A stretch of DNA of 64,000 nt, from NCBI GenBank assembly GCA_024235915.1, contig JACKLO010000015.1:119472-183471 (forward strand), given 5' to 3'. Shown one piece after another: positions 8,615-17,810 of this stretch. Below the pieces are notes generated by a model that was given only the letters and a program-made list of their open reading frames with translations, did no database searches and was not told the origin of the DNA. Position 1 is the first letter of the stretch; each line of letters begins with the position of its first letter. This stretch comes from Burkholderiaceae bacterium (GTDB lineage Bacteria; Pseudomonadota; Gammaproteobacteria; Burkholderiales; Burkholderiaceae_C). The translations under genes were made by a program, and so were the position numbers.

Positions 8615-9733
8615 ATGGACACCCTGATCGTCGGCGCCGGATTCGCCGGCGCCACCACCGCCCGGATGCTGGCCGAAGCCGGCGAGCGCGTGCTCGTGAT
8701 CGACAAGCGGCCGCACATCGCCGGCAACGCCTATGACCGCCGCGACGACGCCGGGCTGCTGATCCACGAGTACGGCCCGCACATCTTCCACACCAACAGC
8801 GAGAAGGTGTTCGCGTTCCTGTCGCAGTTCACCGAATGGCGGCCCTACGAGCACCGCGTGCTCGCCGTGCCTGACGCACGCAGCGGTGCGGCCTTCCCCG
8901 ATGCCAATCAACCGCATCACCATCAATCGCCTGTACGGCCTGCAACTCGACGAGGCCGGTGTGGCCGAGTTCCTGGAGCGCATGCGCGAGCCGCGCGAGC
9001 CCATCAAGACCTCCGAGGACGTGGTGCTGAACTCCGTGGGTCGCGACCTGTGCGAGAAGTTCTTCCGCGGCTACACGCGCAAGCAATGGGGCTGGACCTG
9101 TCGGAACTCGCCGGCGGCGTGGCCGCACGCATCCCCACGCGCACCAACGACGACGACCGCTACTTCACCGACCGTTTCCAGGCCATGCCGGCCAAGGGCT
9201 ACACCCGCATGTTCGAGCGCCTGCTCGACCACCCCGGCATCGAGGTCCGCACCGCCACCGCCTACGAGGACATCGGTGCCCAGGTCGACCGCCGGCGCAC
9301 GGTGTTCAGCGGCCCCATCGACGAGTACTACGGCCATCGCTTCGGCCGCCTGCCCTACCGCAGCCTGCGCTTCGAGCACGAGCACCTGGGGCAGTGCGAA
9401 CACTATCAGCCGGTGGGCACGGTCAACTTCCCCAACGACCACGCCTACACGCGCATCACCGAGTTCAAGCACCTCACCGGCGAGACCCACCGAGGCACAT
9501 CGCTGGTGCGCGAGTACCCGACGGCCGACGGCGACCCCTACTACCCCATCCCGAACCCGGCCAACGAGGCGCTGTTCAAGCGCTACGAGGCCCTGGCCGA
9601 TGCCGAGAGCGACGTGCACTTCATCGGTCGCCTGGCGCAGTACCGCTACTACAACATGGACCAAGTCGTCGCCGCGTCGATGGCGCTGGCCACCCGCCTG
9701 ACCGAACAAGACACGGCTGCGCTGGCGGCCTGA
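8615..9733 (+). CDS. glf: UDP-galactopyranose mutase, with two compensating frameshifts
   Basis: Glf is a flavoenzyme converting UDP-galactopyranose to UDP-galactofuranose. The FAD-binding GAGFAGATTA at the N-terminus, YGPHIFHT near residue 53 and later TRTNDDDRYF, FPNDHAYTRITEF and REYP motifs are all family hallmarks. The 372-residue length is normal, and AGGAGA precedes the ATG by 8 bases. From about 8897 to 9091, however, the family sequence continues only in the next frame (PMPINRITINRLYGL through RGYTRKQWG). An apparent extra C in the run at 8896-8899 and a missing base near 9090-9092 cancel out. Translated literally, residues ~95-158 are scrambled and the YTRKQWG active-site segment is lost. 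This is either a base-calling error pair or a damaged gene. Downstream genes follow within 13 bases. Confidence 0.85.
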   Translation: MDTLIVGAGFAGATTARMLAEAGERVLVIDKRPHIAGNAYDRRDDAGLLIHEYGPHIFHTNSEKVFAFLSQFTEWRPYEHRVLAVPDARSGAAFPDANQPHHHQSPVRPATRRGRCGRVPGAHARAARAHQDLRGRGAELRGSRPVREVLPRLHAQAMGLDLSELAGGVAARIPTRTNDDDRYFTDRFQAMPAKGYTRMFERLLDHPGIEVRTATAYEDIGAQVDRRRTVFSGPIDEYYGHRFGRLPYRSLRFEHEHLGQCEHYQPVGTVNFPNDHAYTRITEFKHLTGETHRGTSLVREYPTADGDPYYPIPNPANEALFKRYEALADAESDVHFIGRLAQYRYYNMDQVVAASMALATRLTEQDTAALAA

Positions 9734-9746
9734 ACGAGGAAACCCC

Positions 9747-10769
9747 ATGAAGCCCTATCTCGCGATCGTCCGTTCCGGCCCGAAGTCGCTCCACCCGAGC
9801 TTCACCGCGCGCCTGGCCGAGCAGAACTTCGACTACGCCCTCTCCTGGTACGGTGACGAGGATCCCGCCACGCTGGGCATGGCCGACGGCGCCGTCTTCG
9901 TGCATCCGGTGAAGGGCGCCAAGTGGCCGGGCCTGGAGCAGACGCTGTTGGCGCACTGGGACCAGATCCAGAAGTACCGTTACGTGTGGCTGCCCGACGA
10001 CGACCTGCTGGGCGACCCTGACCTCGTGTCGCGCATGTTCGCCATCACCGAAGAACTGCAGCTCGAGATGGCACAGCCGGCGCTCACCCGTGACTCGTAC
10101 TTCTCTCACGTGGTCACGCTGCAGCACTCGCAGTACCAGGTCCGCTTCACCAACTTCGTCGAGGTGATGGCGCCCCTGTTCTCGGCCGACATGCTGGCCC
10201 GCATCTTCCCGACGCTGCACCACCAGATCAGCGGCTACGGTCTGGATGGCGTCTGGCCGCGCTACTCCCACCTGGGCAAGGTCGCGATCATCGACGACAC
10301 CCCGATCAAGCACACCCGCCCGGTCGGCGGCCCGAACTACGCCTTCAGCGCAGCGGCCGGGCTGGCCCCGGCACACGAGGACTGGCTGGTGTCGGCCGGC
10401 AACTTCGTCGAGACGCCGGCCGACTTCCACATCAACTACGGCGGCTTGCTGCAGAACGGCGACCCGATCTGCATCGGCTCGACGGCCCAGGAGATCAACG
10501 ACGTGCTGCGCACGCTGATCACCTCCTGCAATGGCCTGCAGGTGGCCCCGTTGGCCCTGACGCGCTACCTGAGCAACCACTTCCACTACTGGGCCGGCGG
10601 CGAGATGGGCCATGCCCGCTACCCGCGCGCACTGCTGCGTGTCGTGCTCAGCCAGGCTCTCAAGCACGTCGGCATCCGCTTCCCCGCGCCGCCGGAGCCG
10701 GATCCTTCGCAGGCCCAGGCCGCCGCCTCGGGCTTTCCGGCGGCCATGATGGCCTCGATCGACAACTGA
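9747..10769 (+). CDS. DUF707-family, glycosyltransferase-like protein
   Basis: The product is 340 residues. The central part carries YVWLPDDDLLGDP near residue 90, an acidic cluster like the DxD metal-sugar site of GT-A enzymes. RFTNFVEVMAPLFS and the GYGLDGVWPR...IIDDTPIKHTRPVGGP region resemble the DUF707 family. No signal peptide or membrane segment is seen, so it is probably cytoplasmic. It sits between glf and another uncharacterised gene on the same strand (13- and 8-base gaps), which suggests work on a surface glycan, possibly one containing galactofuranose. The exact reaction is unknown. Confidence 0.65.
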   Translation: MKPYLAIVRSGPKSLHPSFTARLAEQNFDYALSWYGDEDPATLGMADGAVFVHPVKGAKWPGLEQTLLAHWDQIQKYRYVWLPDDDLLGDPDLVSRMFAITEELQLEMAQPALTRDSYFSHVVTLQHSQYQVRFTNFVEVMAPLFSADMLARIFPTLHHQISGYGLDGVWPRYSHLGKVAIIDDTPIKHTRPVGGPNYAFSAAAGLAPAHEDWLVSAGNFVETPADFHINYGGLLQNGDPICIGSTAQEINDVLRTLITSCNGLQVAPLALTRYLSNHFHYWAGGEMGHARYPRALLRVVLSQALKHVGIRFPAPPEPDPSQAQAAASGFPAAMMASIDN

Positions 10770-10777
10770 GACACGGC

Positions 10778-12088
10778 ATGCGCTACGACAGCATCGCCTG
10801 CCTGGACGACCTGCTGCGGGACTCGGGCTGGTGGGCGCGCGAGTTCTTCTACGACCTGGTGCGCGCACCCATCCACATGGCCGCGGGCGTCGACATCGCC
10901 AAGTCGCCGCGCATGTTCCAGCGCCACAACCTGAAGCTGGGGTTCGACGTCGAGGCCTTCCGCTCGCTCTGCGGGCTGCCCAGCAGGACCTGGCACGACC
11001 GCTACCACGCCATCCCCGACGCGGCGCGCGAGTACCTGGTGGGTTACCTGCCAGAGCGCACGCTGTTCCTCGGCTATGAGATGCCTGTCTGGTTGCGCCA
11101 TGCGCTCGACAGCGTCGGCGCCCCGTGGCTGGACCTGCGCATTGCACCGCTGCGATTCGGCAGCGACTTGTACGTCGGCATGGCCAGCAGCGACCCTGCG
11201 TTGCGCGATGCGCTCACCCGCCACGCCATGAGCGACGCGAAGGTGCTCGGCGAAGCCTGCCTGATGGCGGCACGTGTGCGCCACCGGACACGCTACCGCC
11301 ATGACCACATGGCACACGATGGCCATGTGATCTACGTGGGCCAGACCGAAGACGACGCGGCGCTGCTCGACGACGATGGCCGATGCGTGCGGGTCGAGCA
11401 GTTCACCCGCGAACTGCTGGATTGGGTGGGCGACGCGCCGGTGCTCTACAAGCCGCACCCCCTGACTGGCGACTTCGCCGAGCAGGAGCGGCAGATGCTG
11501 GAACGCCTGCTGGGCCGCAACGTGGCACGCTGCGAGACCGACACCTACGAGCTGCTGGCCGGCGACGACGACGTGCGCTTCGTCGCCCTGTCCTCGGGCG
11601 TCGTGCAGGAAGCCGAGTGGTTCGGCAAGCCGTCAGCCGCCCTCTTCCGGCCCCTGTGCACACCGGCCTTCGGCCGCGCCGAAGGGCCGGACGAGCACCT
11701 GCTCGTGGCGGCCCATGACTTCCTGGGCGAAGCACTGTGGGCCGACGTGCTCGACGTGCCCGTGCGCCCCGGCGCCTTCCAGCCCACCCCAACGCCAAAC
11801 CACCTGCGCGAGCTGCACAACACCTGGTGGGGCTACGCCGCCTACGCTTTGTCCGGCAACGTGTACATGGAAGAAGCGTTCCGCCGCTACGGTGCCGCGC
11901 CGGCCGAGGCGCCACAGGCGTCGGCCCCGGCGCCCGCCACGCCGCCGGCACGGGACGAGCAGATGGCCGCGGACCTCAACTCGGCCCAGCAGCGCATCGA
12001 GTCGCTGCGCCTGGAGATCGACGGGTTGAAGGACGCGCTGGCGATCGTGCTGCGCGAACTGGACCGGCGCCCGCTGCAGGCCGCCTGA
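10778..12088 (+). CDS. Uncharacterised polysaccharide-biosynthesis-like protein with C-terminal coiled coil
   Basis: The product is 436 residues and no family is recognised with confidence. The middle holds VLYKPHPLTGDF near residue 225 and FVALSSGVVQEAEWFGKP near residue 268. This Kp-H-P plus S-S-x-x-x-E-A pattern is reminiscent of the GT-B-type C-terminal domain of capsule and teichoic-acid synthesis enzymes. After a Pro/Ala-rich linker at about 375-395, the last 40 residues look like a coiled coil. It is the last gene of the glf group and is followed by a terminator. A role in glycan assembly is inferred from motif and neighbours only. Confidence 0.5.
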   Translation: MRYDSIACLDDLLRDSGWWAREFFYDLVRAPIHMAAGVDIAKSPRMFQRHNLKLGFDVEAFRSLCGLPSRTWHDRYHAIPDAAREYLVGYLPERTLFLGYEMPVWLRHALDSVGAPWLDLRIAPLRFGSDLYVGMASSDPALRDALTRHAMSDAKVLGEACLMAARVRHRTRYRHDHMAHDGHVIYVGQTEDDAALLDDDGRCVRVEQFTRELLDWVGDAPVLYKPHPLTGDFAEQERQMLERLLGRNVARCETDTYELLAGDDDVRFVALSSGVVQEAEWFGKPSAALFRPLCTPAFGRAEGPDEHLLVAAHDFLGEALWADVLDVPVRPGAFQPTPTPNHLRELHNTWWGYAAYALSGNVYMEEAFRRYGAAPAEAPQASAPAPATPPARDEQMAADLNSAQQRIESLRLEIDGLKDALAIVLRELDRRPLQAA

Positions 12089-12130
12089 CAGGCTCGCGGC
12101 ATTCGCCGGACAGACCCATCCTCCAGACCG

Positions 12131-12150
12131 AGGGCGCCTGCTGGCGCCCT
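12131..12150 (+). terminator. Terminator after the glf gene group
   Basis: A perfect 8-bp stem AGGGCGCC/GGCGCCCT with TGCT loop is followed by TGCCATTTT, 43 bases after the upstream stop codon. Confidence 0.75.
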
Positions 12151-12247
12151 TGCCATTTTCGGGCTGGGTGTGCAGCACATCGCAAGGTTGCCGTCCTTCA
12201 GCGCCACGGCGCGGAACCACACACCAGGAGCCACCGCCTGAAACGCC

Positions 12248-12272
12248 GATGGGGTGCCCGAGGCACCCCATC
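12248..12272. terminator. Strong hairpin between convergent genes
   Basis: A perfect 11-bp inverted repeat GATGGGGTGCC/GGCACCCCATC with a 3-base loop lies 38 bases past the stop of the minus-strand sulfotransferase gene. It lacks a real T-tract, so it may be an attenuating or RNA-stabilising hairpin rather than a full intrinsic terminator. Confidence 0.55.
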
Positions 12273-12309
12273 GATCCATTCCGCAGCGATGCTGCGCCGT
12301 TGCTGACGC

Positions 12310-12987
12310 TCAGGCGGCCATCGGCAGCGGCGCCGGAAAGCTGTAGCCGAACTGATCCAGCTCGTAGGCGCATTGCGACGCCACCAGGGCCCGCGAACGC
12401 GGCGTGTAGAGCTCCTCGAGCGCGGCGCCCGCCGGCCGGATGCCGGCCTTGAAGGTGGGCAGGCGCTCAGGCTGCCATGGCAGTTCCAGTGTGTCGCAGA
12501 GGTCCTGCAGGTCAGTGTGCAGCCGCTCATGGTGCAGCACGCGGTCCATCACCAGGCGGCCGTCGATCAGGTACTGATCCCGGTCCATGCGCAGGCCGCC
12601 GGCCGCCAACCAGCGCTCCATCTGCACCGGGTCGGGCGCGTCCGATGGCGGCAGACGACCTTTGCTGCGGGCAAAGTAGAACGCGGAGACCGCACGGTCG
12701 AAAGGGTTGCGGACGACACAGAACTTGTAGTACCGCTGCCAGACGGCATCACCCACCGCAGCCTTCACCTCGGCGGCCGGCATGTGGTTCCACCAGCGCA
12801 TGCCCGCTTCGAGGTGCGGCCCGCGGTAGCCGATGACGCCGTACGCCGATTCGTAGGCCTCGCGATCATGGCTCAGCGCCCACTCGTCCGGCCCCATGCA
12901 GAAGGGTTCGAAGTAGGACTCGACCGAGGTCCCGGCCGTCTTGAAGGTCTTGGTGTAGATGAACCGGTGGAGATGGCTGATCAGCAC
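12310..12987 (-). CDS. Sulfotransferase family 2-type protein
   Basis: The product is 225 residues, starting with GTG at 12987, which overlaps the end of the upstream gene by 7 bases. The N-terminal FIYTKTFKTAGTS is the phosphate-binding loop that holds the 5'-phosphosulfate of PAPS, and FCVVRNPFDRAVSAFYF near residue 95 is the 3'-phosphate-binding segment. Both are typical of carbohydrate sulfotransferases. The substrate is unknown. Its partner gene is also sulfotransferase-like, and flagellin and glycosyltransferase genes are nearby, so a glycan acceptor is likely. Confidence 0.75.
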   Translation of the reverse strand: MLISHLHRFIYTKTFKTAGTSVESYFEPFCMGPDEWALSHDREAYESAYGVIGYRGPHLEAGMRWWNHMPAAEVKAAVGDAVWQRYYKFCVVRNPFDRAVSAFYFARSKGRLPPSDAPDPVQMERWLAAGGLRMDRDQYLIDGRLVMDRVLHHERLHTDLQDLCDTLELPWQPERLPTFKAGIRPAGAALEELYTPRSRALVASQCAYELDQFGYSFPAPLPMAA

Positions 12988-13808
12988 GTGGCGAGCTCCC
13001 GTTCATAGAGATCGTCGTAGCGGCGCAGCGGCGAGCGCCGCACGGCCTCGACAAAGGGGGCGATCGGCACCTGGGGATCCGGAGTCCAGTCCGCGGCAGG
13101 CCGTATCGGCGCCCCCAGGTCGATCCCGCCGTGACCCACCTGGCCGCGGCGGTAGAGGCGGTGGGCCTCCAGCAGCGCCGGGTCGAAGTCCAGCCCGGTG
13201 CCGGCACAGATGCGACGCAATGCGACCTCCGGGTCGTGCACGAAGTCCTCGTAGTGCACCAGCGTGGATTGCTGGCTGACGATCTGGTCCACACGTGCGC
13301 GCCAGAACATCAGGAACTGGCGCACCGGGTCCCGTTCACCCTGGAGCGCCGGCACCAGCTGCGGCACCATCGCCTCGGCCCACACCAGCAGACGCTGCTG
13401 GCGCATGTGGCGCCAATGGTGCAGGTTGGCGGCGGCGTCCGCCGGCCGGCCGGCAATACGGGCGTCGTAGTGCCACAGCGAGCAGAAGCTGGCGTAGGGG
13501 TTGCGCAGCAGGCCAAAGCCGACCGTGGGGTGGCGGGTGGCGAAGATGCCCTGCTTGACGAGCAGGACGTCGGCCGACGGTGCCACCTCGCCAGGCAGCA
13601 GACGGTCGATCTGAGCCCGAGGCACCTTCGTCTCCGGCCAGACACGAAGCAATTGCGAGAGCCGGATCTGCGCCGCGGTGTTCGGTTCGTAAAGGTCGAA
13701 CACGACATGCACACGCGGATGCGCAGACAAGGTCCGCTGCATCAAGGTCTCGCCGCTGCGCGCGAGCGACGCGAGGTGAACGATCTGCAGGCTCTCGGTG
13801 CGGGACAT
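12981..13808 (-). CDS. Sulfotransferase-like P-loop protein
   Basis: The product is 275 residues from ATG at 13808. The frame extends upstream to 13952, but the extra N-terminus is Arg-rich and lacks family character. HLASLARSGETLMQRTLSAHP near residue 12 fits a PAPS-binding loop, FGLLRNPYASFCSLW near residue 100 fits the 3'-phosphate site, and STLVHYEDFVHDPEVALRRI is the usual late motif. It overlaps the next sulfotransferase gene by 7 bases, so the two are translationally coupled. Acceptor unknown. Confidence 0.7.
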   Translation of the reverse strand: MSRTESLQIVHLASLARSGETLMQRTLSAHPRVHVVFDLYEPNTAAQIRLSQLLRVWPETKVPRAQIDRLLPGEVAPSADVLLVKQGIFATRHPTVGFGLLRNPYASFCSLWHYDARIAGRPADAAANLHHWRHMRQQRLLVWAEAMVPQLVPALQGERDPVRQFLMFWRARVDQIVSQQSTLVHYEDFVHDPEVALRRICAGTGLDFDPALLEAHRLYRRGQVGHGGIDLGAPIRPAADWTPDPQVPIAPFVEAVRRSPLRRYDDLYERELATC

Positions 13809-13834
13809 CTTGGGTGTCAGGTGGCAGGACGGGC

Positions 13835-14890
13835 TCAAGCGCCCGGTGAACGAAATCGGCGCAGCAGGGTCACGCCGGCAGGTGCCGCCGCAATCTGCCC
13901 GGCGTCGCCGCCATCGCCACGATTCGCGCGCCGCGGGGCCGCCTGAATGCACAGGGCGTCATAGCCGAGGCGGGCACGCAACAGGCGCACGAGTTCGGTG
14001 GCGGCATCCTGGGGATACTGGCTCGGACCCGCGCCGGCCACGCGTTCAGGGCACACGGCGACCAGCGTGTGGTCGGTGACGAGGTCCAGCCGCTGCAGGT
14101 GGGCCAGCAGGCCTGCCATCGTTTCCGCGTCACTGGCGGGGCCGACATCCAGGCAGACGAGGTCGAACGGGGCGGCGGCAAAGTCAGCCGCCTGCAGACC
14201 CGTGGTCGATGCCGGCAGCAGGTGGTGCGCAGGCCCCACCGGTGTCAATCGGTGGTCGCCTTCTGCCACCAGCGCATAGACCGCGGCATCGGCGTCGTCC
14301 ACCATCGCCCCCAGCAGGGCCTCGGCCAGGGCGTTCGAGACAGCGCCAACCTGCAGCGTCCGCGCCAAGCGCATCGTCCGTGCCAAGGTTTGAAGGAGTT
14401 CGATGGCATCCCTATCGGCCGAAGCGGTGGGCTGGGTCGGAGCAGCTTCGCCGAGGCGATCCAGCTGGGTTTGCACCAGGGTGGCCAGCTCCGGCGTGCG
14501 GGCACGGAAGCGAACGCCACGGGCGCCTTCCGTCAGGGCGTGCAGGCGTTGCCGCGCTTCCGATTTCGAACCGATAACGGCCAGCGCCAAGCCAAGCGTG
14601 AACTGCGCCGAATCCAAAGCAGCGTCGAGTGCCTCGCCTTCGGCCTCGGCGTCCTCCGGCCTGGCGTCGAGCGCCAGCCTTGCACCGCGGATGGCCGGCA
14701 CCAGGTCACCATCCCGCAGGGCCATCGCCGCCAGGTCGGCCAGCAGTTCAGGGTCGGGACGACCAAGCTCTCGGAGCGAACGTGCGAGCAGTGCACGTGC
14801 CTCGTCCTGCCGGCCTTCGGCCTCGACCTGGTAGACACGCTGGCGGATCTCGGCCACGCAAGCCGGGTTGGCGTTGGGGGCAGGGCTCAT
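13835..14890 (-). CDS. Helical-repeat (TPR-like) protein of unknown function
   Basis: The product is 351 residues from ATG at 14890, which has GGAG at 5-8 bases. The N-terminal ~130 residues are alpha-helical and Ala/Leu/Arg-rich, with pairs resembling tetratricopeptide helices (AEGRQDEARALLARSLRELG). The C-terminal half contains FDLVCLDVGPASDAETMAGLLAHL, which looks like a degenerate Rossmann or methyltransferase-like fold without a clear SAM motif. It lies 26 bases upstream of the sulfotransferase pair on the same strand, so it may act with them. No function can be assigned. Confidence 0.5.
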   Translation of the reverse strand: MSPAPNANPACVAEIRQRVYQVEAEGRQDEARALLARSLRELGRPDPELLADLAAMALRDGDLVPAIRGARLALDARPEDAEAEGEALDAALDSAQFTLGLALAVIGSKSEARQRLHALTEGARGVRFRARTPELATLVQTQLDRLGEAAPTQPTASADRDAIELLQTLARTMRLARTLQVGAVSNALAEALLGAMVDDADAAVYALVAEGDHRLTPVGPAHHLLPASTTGLQAADFAAAPFDLVCLDVGPASDAETMAGLLAHLQRLDLVTDHTLVAVCPERVAGAGPSQYPQDAATELVRLLRARLGYDALCIQAAPRRANRGDGGDAGQIAAAPAGVTLLRRFRSPGA

Positions 14891-15048
14891 GGGCACTCCA
14901 TGCACGTTCAGTCGGTTCGATGCGTGTCCCGACGGATCGCCGGAACCTCATGGGGGTCACTTTAGGTACTGCGTCCGCCGCGCATCGGTGGAAAACGGCG
15001 GCGTTTGCTGTCCTTCTCGAAGCCGCGCCGGCGTGCATACTGACGTCC

Positions 15049-15720
15049 ATGCCGCAACCGCAACTCAGCCCGACCCTGGTGGTCTCGATCCAGCGCAGCG
15101 GACTGAACTGGATCCGCTATTGCGTCGAGGCGCTGACTGGCCGCCGCACGCCAGGCCGTGTGCTTCTGGTGGACACACCATTGCAGGCACCGACCGTGTT
15201 CGACCGCAGCCACGATGCCCTGGGCCTGACCGACCGCGCCGACAGCGCACCGGCGTGGGTGGTGGCCACCCGGCACGACCACCGGCGCGCACTCTTGCTG
15301 CTGCGCGACTACCGCGAGACCTTCGTGCGCCATGCCAGCGGCGATCCCGCACAGATGCGGCACTTCGTGGGCAACATCCGCTGGTTCGATGCGTTCGAGG
15401 GCGAGAAGCTGGTGGCCTGGTACGAGGATTTCACGCAGGATGCCGCCGCGCTGGCACCGGTGCTGCGTTTTCTGGGCGTGGAGCCTGAGCGGCTGGAAGG
15501 CTTCGACCTTGCGGACCACCAGGCACGCTCGCGCGCGCTGTATGACCGCAACCAGGCCGACGGCGGTGGCTCGATGACACGCGCCGACCCCACGAACATG
15601 ACCTTCCATCAGTCGCGTGCATCGCCCGCCGATCTCGCACGGTGGGAGGCCTGGACGCGGGCTGAACTGGGCCCGTTGTTCGACCGCTACCTGGGCCGCT
15701 ACACCACGGCCCCGACCTGA
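15049..15720 (+). CDS. Sulfotransferase-like protein
   Basis: The product is 223 residues, transcribed away from the other two sulfotransferase genes. The N-terminal TLVVSIQRSGLNWIRY resembles the PAPS 5'-phosphosulfate loop, and ALLLLRDYRETFVRH near residue 85 resembles the 3'-phosphate-binding strand-helix. KLVAWYEDFTQDAAAL and MTFHQSRA near the end fit the family. It is shorter than the other two and monocistronic, converging on the GT41 gene at 15798. Together the three genes suggest local sulfation of a glycan or sugar nucleotide. Confidence 0.6.
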   Translation: MPQPQLSPTLVVSIQRSGLNWIRYCVEALTGRRTPGRVLLVDTPLQAPTVFDRSHDALGLTDRADSAPAWVVATRHDHRRALLLLRDYRETFVRHASGDPAQMRHFVGNIRWFDAFEGEKLVAWYEDFTQDAAALAPVLRFLGVEPERLEGFDLADHQARSRALYDRNQADGGGSMTRADPTNMTFHQSRASPADLARWEAWTRAELGPLFDRYLGRYTTAPT

Positions 15721-15797
15721 GGCCGCGGCGCTGAAAGACAGGCGGCCCTCGTGCTGTTGGAGTCCAGCGTGCGCACAGGCCGACCGGGACCTGGCGC

Positions 15798-17810
15798 TCA
15801 GCGCGCTGGTGCCTGCGCGGGCATGGCCTGCGGACGCCCGCCCTGCTGCCAGTGGACCACCAGGCGCTCGACCAGATCGCCGAATTCGGCGGTGAAGCGC
15901 GTGTTGTCGAACAAGGGCAGATCGCGCCGGTTGTCCCACAGGTGATCGCGGATGTCGGTCAGGGCCTGGGTGTCCTCGGCCAGCCGAACGGCCAGGGTCT
16001 CGTAGTCCTCGGCGTTGTCGACCGCCAGCTCGGGCAGACCGACTGCGTTCAACAGGCTGGCGGCGACCCGCGCCGAGAAGCTTCGGCCGACCTGGGTCAG
16101 CACCGGCAGTCCCATCCACAGCGCGTCGCTGCAGGTGGTGTGGGCCCCATAGGGGAAGGTGTCAAGGAAGAGGTCGGCCTGGGGCAGGCGCGCCAGGTGG
16201 ACCTCCGGGCTCACGAACGGCGCGAAGAGGATGCGGCCAGGATCGACCCCCAGGCGCGCGGCGTGCGCATGCAGGGCCTGCTGGATCTCTGGCTGCGGCA
16301 CCAGCAGCCATAGCACGCTGGAAGGCACGCGCTGGAGGATGCGGCACCAGCGTGCGAACACCTCCTCGGTGATCTTGTAGCTCTGGTTGAAGCAGGCGAA
16401 GACAAAGGCGTCCTCGGGCAGCCCGCTCTCGGCGCGGGACGACGGCTCGGGATGGTCTCGGCGCTCATCCGTCGGCTCGTAGCAGACAGGCAGTTGCGCA
16501 ATGCACTCGCTGAAGTCGTCGGCGTGGGCCATCGGTGTCAGCACCGGGTCGCCGATCAGGTAGTCCATGAAGTCGGCACCGGTGGTGCTGGGATAGGCCA
16601 GCCACCCCGCCTGGACGGGCGCCGGTCGGAGCGCGAACACGTCGAGCCGCGTGTTCTGCGTGTAGCCGCTCATGTCCACCAGCAGCGCAATGCCGTCGGC
16701 GCGAATGCGGGCCGCCTGCTCCACGATGCTCATCGTCGTGCAGTCCACGAACGTGGCGGCAGCCTCCATGCGCTTGCGCAGGGCCGAACCGTCATCGGCG
16801 CCGTGTGAATACAGCACCGGCTCGAAACGGCTGCGGTCCAGCCTTTCCAGGGTCTGCACCAGCAGCAGGCTGGTGGCGTGGGTGCGGAAGTCCGCGGAGA
16901 CGAAGCCGACGCGGATGCGCCCTGCGGCCAGCGCGGCAGCCGCCTCGGGGTAGCCCTCGGGACCGGGCGAAGGCGGCGTCCAGGCGGCGGTGGTGCGCAC
17001 GACGCGGGCGATGCGGGCCGCTTCGGTCTGTGCAGCCTGCCGATGCATGGCTGCGTCGTCGTTCATCGACAGCATGCAGAAGGGGCTGAACGGCGGCGTC
17101 TCGGCGCGGCCAGCCTGCAGCGCCAGCGCCGCAGTCATGCGTTGATGATCCTCGGCGCCCTGCGCCCAGTCGCAGGCCCACGCCGCGTAATGGGCCGCGT
17201 AGACGGCAGCCCCCAACTCATGGGGTTCCAGCAGCGTGATCGTGCGGAAGCATTCCGCGGCCTCGCCATAACGCTTGAGGTTGGACAGCGCAAAGCCCAG
17301 TTGCGTGTAGGCCGCGATGTCGGCCGGACGCTGCTGCAACGCCTCCAGGAACGCGACCGCAGCCGCCTGCCACTCGCCCAGTGCCATCAGGGCTGAACCT
17401 TCGAGCAGGCGGTGCTGCGCATCGCGCGGCGCAGAAGAATCGAGGGCACGCAAGGCGGCCAGCGACTCGGCGTGGCGGTTTCCCATGCGCAGCAGCTCCG
17501 CCAGCATCTGGCAGGCCAGCGGGTTGGCTGGCTCGAGCTCGGCAGCCCGGCGGGCACTCTCGATGGCCTCCGCAGGCCGACGAAGGCGGCGTTCACTGCC
17601 GGCGCGGTTGAGCCAGTACAAGGCCGTGCGTGGTGCGATGCTCGTCGCCCGCTCGAAGAAGGGCAATGCCTGGCTGTCCAGTCCGGCTTGCGCCAGCGCG
17701 ACGCCGCGCGACCACGCATCACGGGCCGCGGGCGCACCGTCCTGCTGCCGCGGCGGCGCAAAGCGCAGTCCAGTGATCTTCATCGGGGCGGTCGGCGTCG
17801 CGGTCGTCAT
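15798..17810 (-). CDS. TPR-GT41 (OGT/SPINDLY-like) glycosyltransferase, flagellin-adjacent
   Basis: The product is 670 residues from ATG at 17810 with AGGAG 5 bases upstream. Residues ~25-220 are tetratricopeptide repeats. The rest is a GT-B catalytic region of the OGT/SPINDLY type: RVGFVSADFRTHATS near 307, LLVDMSGYTQNTR near 385, RPAPVQAGWLAYPSTTG near 404, FVFACFNQSYKITEEVF near 477, and LFLDTFPYGAHTTCSDALWMGLPVLT near 558. It is divergent from fliC1. In Caulobacter, a TPR-glycosyltransferase (FlmG) attaches pseudaminic acid to flagellin, so the same job is inferred here. Confidence 0.8.
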   Translation of the reverse strand: MTTATPTAPMKITGLRFAPPRQQDGAPAARDAWSRGVALAQAGLDSQALPFFERATSIAPRTALYWLNRAGSERRLRRPAEAIESARRAAELEPANPLACQMLAELLRMGNRHAESLAALRALDSSAPRDAQHRLLEGSALMALGEWQAAAVAFLEALQQRPADIAAYTQLGFALSNLKRYGEAAECFRTITLLEPHELGAAVYAAHYAAWACDWAQGAEDHQRMTAALALQAGRAETPPFSPFCMLSMNDDAAMHRQAAQTEAARIARVVRTTAAWTPPSPGPEGYPEAAAALAAGRIRVGFVSADFRTHATSLLLVQTLERLDRSRFEPVLYSHGADDGSALRKRMEAAATFVDCTTMSIVEQAARIRADGIALLVDMSGYTQNTRLDVFALRPAPVQAGWLAYPSTTGADFMDYLIGDPVLTPMAHADDFSECIAQLPVCYEPTDERRDHPEPSSRAESGLPEDAFVFACFNQSYKITEEVFARWCRILQRVPSSVLWLLVPQPEIQQALHAHAARLGVDPGRILFAPFVSPEVHLARLPQADLFLDTFPYGAHTTCSDALWMGLPVLTQVGRSFSARVAASLLNAVGLPELAVDNAEDYETLAVRLAEDTQALTDIRDHLWDNRRDLPLFDNTRFTAEFGDLVERLVVHWQQGGRPQAMPAQAPAR

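Noticed and set aside
14565..14580. An ACCGATAA box at about 14570 considered as another sigma-28 promoter.
   Set aside because: It lies inside a minus-strand gene, has no matching -35 box and no suitably placed downstream gene start.
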